Of a DNA stretch of 64,000 nt, positions 59,345-64,000 are shown piece after piece. This DNA comes from Edolisoma coerulescens (Eukaryota; Chordata; Aves; Passeriformes; Campephagidae): the NCBI GenBank assembly GCA_013397115.1, contig VWZW01000996.1:1937611-2001610 (forward strand), read 5' to 3'. The notes beneath the pieces are model-generated. The model was not told where the DNA came from and did not search any database. It saw only the letters and a list, made by a program, of their open reading frames with translations. The translations under genes were made by a program, and so were the position numbers. Positions within the stretch are counted from its first letter, which is position 1, and each line of letters opens with the position of its first letter.

Positions 59345-61204
59345 CTGTGCAGGCAACAAGAGAACACAGCAGATGGGTCAGCATGGATTCAGATACAACA
59401 ACAAAACCACCAGATTAGAGACACTGGCAAAATACCTCATCTTGGCTTACATTAACTCTGTTTCCCAGAAGATAAAATGTACCATGTGCACTCCTGGGCA
59501 GCTTCCCTGGGGATATTGATTTTGCTGTTACAACTGATTTCTATTAAAAAACTTTTCTATGACACTGCAGAACAGGGAGGCCACCTTATTTCTTTAGCTT
59601 TATTTATTCTCAAAGCAAATTTAGAAAAAAGAATCTCTTAAACATTCAGAAAATATCTTTAGAAACCTTCTTCCAATAATATGAACTACATTGTTTCTTC
59701 CCCTTCAGTTTTATTTTGCTTTTGTAAACAACACATTAGAAAGTAGAGATTATTTAAAAGCGGTCTTTCTGGATAAATTTTTGTGAAGTAATTAAATTAA
59801 GAAAGGTAGTCCTACTACACAGTTAAACATTACTTAGCAGTAGTAACAAGTATTGGGGGGGACATAAAAATTAATTCAGTTTCTTTTGCTTAACATTTAT
59901 GACTAATCCTCAAAAGGAAAGAATGAAAAATCTCAGCCTAGAACCACGCTGCTACAAACTGTTTTCACTAAAAATCTGCTGATGCCACTTAATCAGCGAC
60001 TTCTTACAAATTTTTACAAAGAAGTGTAGTCAGCAAGTCCTTCACTTTGAACTGTCAGGGTTTCCTGTTTGCATACAACACGGGCAGTGGGAAAAAAGTT
60101 TATCTCAGTAAAAAACACATTATTTATCTCTTTAGAAACACAATGTAACAAAGGCTAGTTTCTTACCCTTCACTCCCCTCCACTCTCTCAAAACAGAATA
60201 AAATTTTTTGCCCTTCTGTACTAACTGGTGCAGCACTCACACTGATATTTTAATGTAGACATCAAACAGGTGACAAATTACTATTTAAAGCCATTTTTAG
60301 AAAGAGCCCACAAAAAGTACAATTATAGCCAAGCACTGAAACAGACAATAGATTGGAGAATGTGATCGTCCAATGGAAAAAAATTCAGCTCATCTGGACC
60401 TGAGTTTGTATAGTCACTTACTGCAGGTAGCCAGCATAGAGGAGAAAAAGAAGGTACAACCAAAGAGGCCCACAATGAACTGTGGGGACCTCTTCTGCTG
60501 AGTGAAGGAACTCCTGAAGGAACAGTGTTCCATATGTTAATAGCTGGAGAGCCTCCAAAAAGGAAGGAGAAAAAAGTTACAGAGGGAAGCTACAGAGGGA
60601 AGCTCTGGAGAAAGGCAAACGGGGAAATCACATGCCTCAGAGTTCAGTGGATGTGTTTAATCCCTATGTCCTTTTCCAAGACTCCTCACCAGTTTTAATT
60701 CTGGACATACTCTGTGAGCTTTGACTAACACGGCTACAGACACTTGAAGCTGTTAGTACCTTTTTCATCCTGGCATAAAAGTTTCAGGCTGCCATCTCTG
60801 CCATTCAAAGCACTGAGGGCCTCTTCTCCAAAGGGTCTGACTACCAAGACTGCCAAAAAGGCTCAGCTCAGAGGTGACAAATAAATAAATAAACAGATTG
60901 GTGCTGGCATCCAGCCGAATCATCAATTTGATGGATCGATGCCTCCCCTGAACCACTAATTCAGGGATTATTGAGTTACTGCGAAGTACCAAACTACTTG
61001 GAGGCAGAGAAGACAGGCTGAAAAGAAATAAATAAACGAACAAACCAACCCCAGAGAAGTGCAGAAACCAATCTGAACTAAGCTCCTTACGTACTTTGTC
61101 AGAAGCAGGGCTGTTGCAGCCTCCGTAAGGAGGGACACGGGCGAGGCTGGAGCACCAGAATGGCAGGGGACCGCGGGCGGGTGGCACGGCATGCCCCGAC
61201 TCAC
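59345..61204 (-). other. TBC1D4: TBC1D4 intron, 1860 bp, with a relic exon copy
   Basis: Contains the 61059-61124 partial duplicate of exon 62409-62483, about 80 bp after the donor. Apart from that I see only unique sequence and a small TACAGAGGGAAGC doublet near 60580-60604. Confidence 0.85.
61059..61124 (-). repeat. Partial duplicate of the end and donor of exon 62409-62483
   Basis: On the minus strand it reads GCTGCAACAGCCCTGCTTCT, then GACAAAGTACGTAAGGAGCT and onward to TGCAC. This aligns with 62369-62438: the last ~9 codons of the exon, its GTACGTAAGG donor and ~30 bp of intron. By hand count there are 5 differences in the 44-bp core, plus small indels at the intronic end. The copy has no good acceptor directly in front. 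A distant CTCCAG would keep an open frame, but the phase at its donor does not fit the next exon. It is therefore most likely a non-functional duplicate or a decoy donor. Confidence 0.8.
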
Positions 61205-61431
61205 CTTGCCGCCTCCACGCAGTTCTGCCGCAGCAGCGGGGAGCGGGCACTCTGGGACCTCCCGTTCTGGAAGGTTATCCTCCGTCTGGCACTGGAGGGC
61301 GGGTGGCTGAAGGTGTGCGCGCGCCTCCTGAACTGAGGGGACTCCGAGCCTTCCTCAGGAAACGTCTGCCAGGCCGAGGACACGGGGGACGCTGGAGGAG
61401 TAGCTGGCGGGGAATCGCCGGGCGAAGTGTC
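61205..61431 (-). CDS. TBC1D4: TBC1D4 exon with the Thr642-type Akt site
   Basis: 227 nt, starting in phase 0 and ending in phase 2. It encodes DTSPGDSPPATPPASP, then SSAWQTFPEE, SPQFRRRAHTFSHPPSS and RSPLLRQ. RRRAHT is the Akt motif equivalent to human Thr642, the principal insulin-responsive 14-3-3 site; the Thr codon is at 61312-61314. The segment is Pro/Ser-rich and predicted disordered. Acceptor: CCTTTCAG|GACACT; donor: GCAAG|GTGAGT. The exon is strongly GC-rich relative to its surroundings. Reading through the donor meets TGA at once, so failure to splice here would truncate the protein before the GAP domain. The split Ser codon (AG|T) is compatible with either the cassette exon 59195-59344 or directly with exon 53132-53292. 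Confidence 0.96.
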
Positions 61432-62408
61432 CTGAAAGGAAGTGCTGGCGGAGTAAGGCCTGAAGCTCTGTGCCCTACGAGAGCTCTCGCTTAACCCACA
61501 GGCAGCCAGCACCGGGGCATCAAAGCCTCTCCCCCTTCTGGGTCATGGCCTATTGTATGCTAATATCACCCAAACCAGACATCCTTTGATAGTTCACTCC
61601 AAACCAGCAGCGTCCTTCTTCCAAAAAAGGAAAGCAAAGAGAGGAATAAAAATGTATACGCAACACAAACAATATACTAATTATTCCAGGCATCCTCTCA
61701 CAGGGATTGGCATTCCAGCTACCAGACTTCTATCTCTTTCAGGAAAACACAGGAATGGAAAAGACCAGGGAAACTGCTTTTAGCTAGTTTCCTCGACATA
61801 TCACGAGCATACTTCCTGTACCGTCACAACAACATCCTGGAAGAGAGACTGTTATTACACAGCCAGTTTATGAGTAACCGTAGCAGGAAAACCATAACAG
61901 AATCTTCACCTCCTGGGAAAACCAGTAACCAACCCTCACGTGAGGTAAAACTTTAAAAACAGGAAATAAAAAGAAAGTGAACAGAGTTCCGCCCTCTTGC
62001 TGCCATACAGCATCCCCAACAGCTGGGCTTAGGTCAAAAATTCTTACTTCCCTAAAGCAACTATTACTTACAGAAAGGATTCTTCACCTTCAGAGCACCT
62101 CCTTTAGTTGAGATATGACCTTACCTAATTACTTCAGTAAAACAAGGCAGAAACCAGAAATTCCTTGTTTTTTGTAAAAGCAAGGGAAGTGTAGGAAAAA
62201 AGGACTGGCAATCAGACTAAAGCCGACACTTCAAATCAACATAAACCCCAGCCTTCTTACACCCTCTGCCTCCCAGTGGAAACATCTCTGAGTTTTGTAA
62301 GTTGATGTGCTTTGTTCTACTTCCTTCAAATTAAAGCAGAGTGCCGTGTTTACGCTTCATTGACACCCGTGCATGAAAACACCAGTTTAAGCTAAGCTCC
62401 TTACGTAC
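61432..62408 (-). other. TBC1D4: TBC1D4 intron, 977 bp
   Basis: Begins GTACGTAAGG and ends CTTTCAG. No repeat or further exon was recognised. It is AT-rich with a GC-rich 3' edge at the next exon. Confidence 0.85.
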
Positions 62409-62483
62409 TCTGTCAGAAGCCAGGCTGCTGCAGCGCTCAAAGCTGTCCACGCTTCCCAGGCGGCCTCGCATTCTGCTGGCTCC
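62409..62483 (-). CDS. TBC1D4: TBC1D4 exon with the Ser588-type Akt site (first exon in the window)
   Basis: 75 nt, 25 codons, phase 0 at both ends. It reads GASRMRGRLGSVDSFERC and then SSLASDR. RGRLGS is an Akt motif (RxRxxS) equivalent to human Ser588; the Ser codon is at 62451-62453. Acceptor: TTCTCGCAG|GGAGCC. The donor is taken as GACAGA|GTACGT because this keeps phase 0 and gives ...LASDR|DTSPGDSPP, matching human ...LASEK|DYSPGDSPP. A better-looking GTAAGG four bases downstream would shift the frame. Phosphorylation here contributes to 14-3-3 control of GLUT4 release in mammals. A diverged partial copy of this exon's end and donor lies in the next-but-one intron at 61059-61124. Confidence 0.93.
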
Positions 62484-64000
62484 CTGCGAGAAAAAAGGCA
62501 AGCTATTTAATCTGGTCTCTTTCCTCTTTTTCTGAAGGTTAGGCAAAGATGGCAACACCTGTGCAGGTGAATACTGGACAGTTCAGGCATGAGACACGTC
62601 TGACATAAGACCACAGATCATGGGTCAAGCACTGGACTTTACAAAAAATGACATCTTCAACTGGCCAAACTGTATCTTCTCCCGCGTTGCTCCCGGGAGT
62701 TTCAAACCTGCAGCTCTATTGTTTGAGGCAAGTGAGTATTTCCTGACACGACTGAGGCAAAGTAGCTAAGTTGGCTTAAACAGCTGAGTTCAAAAAACTC
62801 CAGACTTCAGTACTGTGCATGCACTGCTCCTGATGGATGCATCTGACACACTACAGTCCCATGAGACACAGTTCATTGATATCTAAACATTTCAGACAAA
62901 TTAAGTCCACCTGGGCAAAAAGAGTAAAAGTACTAAAACTGGGGAAAAATGCTCTCTTGGCAGCAAATCCAGCCAAATAGCATCAGACAAGACAAGACTT
63001 TTCATTTATAATGCAGATAAACCTGATGCAAATTTGCTAGAAATTTACGTTAAAGGATCTTTGCTGAATTTGTAAGAGTCCTTCGGTTTCACAAGAAAAG
63101 GCAATTGATCCACAGCACTTTTGACTAGCTTTCACTCCTAACGTTAACTCCCTGGTGATGTTTGCTGTTGGACACTTCTGACTGCTGAAGCAAGTTGCTT
63201 TCATTACTTTATCAGGAGAAAAATAGCCTAGGTTTTAGGAAAACTATAGACAGAGCTCCTCTTGATATACTTGCAGCTCCAAGGGAAGTTTTGTCAACAT
63301 CATCAGAATTTATTTAGCCTACTTTTTCCTGGTGAGAGTTATTTTCAAGACTTAGAGTGCCCTTTACTTAAGTGCATTACCAATAAATACTCTGCCTGAA
63401 GCATCTCTTCACTGAATCTCCCAAAAAACTAAGAGCAAAGTATAACTTAGAAGTTTCTCACTACCTTTGAAAACGCACTTTTGACACTGTAAAAAAGACT
63501 TTTTGATTAAGAAAGAACAACAACAGAAGAGGTTAGTGCAGCATGGACTGGATGAAATCTGTTCAAGAGGTCACAGAAAGGTTATATTTATTTCTCTGAA
63601 GTACCTCATTAGGAAGCCTGTTTTTGGTTCAAACTTCACAAAAATAAGATCAGTCCAGCAAAACAAACAAGTGAAGAAGTGACATTCCTCTGGGACTGTG
63701 TGAAGCCAGGGCACAGAAACCAGCATGTTTCCTAAGGCAAGTAGTGAGTGGCTTAAAATGTCCCTTGATGCTATTTACCTAGCTAAGAAGCCATCCACTT
63801 AAAGTGCTCCTGGATAATGCTTACTACATACTTCTTTCTTTCTAACTTCCGTAAGATTGAGGCTGTCTAAGACTCTCCCCAACTTATACTGACTTGTAAC
63901 TTTTATTTAAAAATGTTTATCTAAAAGAAGATGCTGAATACAAAGATGCTTAAGAATACAAAACAAAACAAAACTAACGTAAGTTCTTTCTTGGTCTCTT
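62484..64000 (-). other. TBC1D4: TBC1D4 intron (upstream part, runs off the window)
   Basis: No exon was recognised in these 1.5 kb. The 3' end of the intron is a T-rich tract ending TTCTCGCAG before exon 62409-62483. Confidence 0.7.

Larger units (their letters stand above)
35768..64000 (-). other. TBC1D4: TBC1D4 (AS160) gene, 3' portion, twelve coding exons
   Basis: RabGAP of the TBC1D1/TBC1D4 pair. In unstimulated muscle and fat it keeps Rab8/10/14-type GTPases inactive and retains GLUT4 vesicles; Akt phosphorylation and 14-3-3 binding relieve this. The exons join without a phase error to 2121 nt (706 residues plus stop). This matches the remembered human protein from just before the Ser588 site to the C terminus, with few gaps. 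TBC1D4 is preferred over TBC1D1 because of KYLPAEAL/NPNNK near the C terminus and LLDKEVGYCQGISFVAG, which follow TBC1D4. The start codon, the PTB domains and earlier linker exons lie beyond 64000. Exon boundaries were set by homology, GT-AG rule and phase. In human and chicken the large gap downstream faces KLF12, which fits the gene-poor left half (established synteny; KLF12 is not seen here). Confidence 0.95.

Noticed and set aside
60765..61250. 161-codon minus-strand frame containing SPASDKVRKELS
   Set aside because: It is the translated relic duplicate of an exon end plus intron sequence. The homologous VRKELS part is intronic in the parent copy, so it is not coding.
62401..62404. Alternative donor GTAAGG four bases beyond the chosen one for exon 62409-62483
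   Set aside because: Better match to consensus, but it would shift the reading frame into the next exon and break the match to LASEK/DYSPGDSPP.
1..64000. CRISPR arrays, operons, bacterial promoters or phage modules
   Set aside because: The sequence is eukaryotic nuclear DNA with spliced exons; nothing of prokaryotic type is present.

Overview
The window is vertebrate nuclear DNA, almost certainly from a bird and probably a songbird. It has long introns, AT-rich intergenic sequence, two CR1 LINE fragments, two LTR elements of avian type and two N positions (13190 and 24493). There is one recognisable protein-coding gene: TBC1D4 (AS160), the Akt-regulated Rab GTPase-activating protein that controls GLUT4 vesicle traffic. 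It is on the minus strand. Twelve coding exons between 62483 and 35768 give the C-terminal ~706 residues in one continuous reading frame, with every splice phase consistent. The N-terminal exons (PTB domains) lie beyond position 64000.

Layout. 1-33.7 kb is intergenic sequence on the 3' side of TBC1D4. It holds a complete solo LTR with a 5-bp target duplication (2462-3028), a CpG-rich, regulator-like patch (13.24-13.75 kb), a triplet of TCF/LEF-like sites (16401-16430), two adjacent MIR-like SINE fragments (16.9-17.2 kb) and a decayed CR1 reverse-transcriptase fragment (31.18-31.47 kb). I see no convincing gene there. About 33.7-35.77 kb is the probable TBC1D4 3' UTR. 35.77-62.48 kb carries the exons and introns, and 62.48-64 kb is upstream intron.

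Exon content in transcription order: the linker with both main Akt/14-3-3 sites (RGRLGS and RRRAHT), a symmetric cassette exon, the segment leading to the GAP domain, the TBC domain with RxxxW, IxxDxxR and YxQ motifs, and a C-terminal coiled coil.

The most unusual structures are: (1) a short non-autonomous LTR retroelement at 44128-45529, antisense in a TBC1D4 intron, with matched 273-bp LTRs and a tRNA-Trp-type primer site, whose small interior is largely a tandem array reiterating its own polypurine tract; (2) a ~66-bp, roughly 89% identical partial copy (61059-61124) of the 3' end and splice donor of exon 62409-62483, lying in the next intron. I found no previously undescribed multi-gene system. 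All positions were read by eye, without alignment software.
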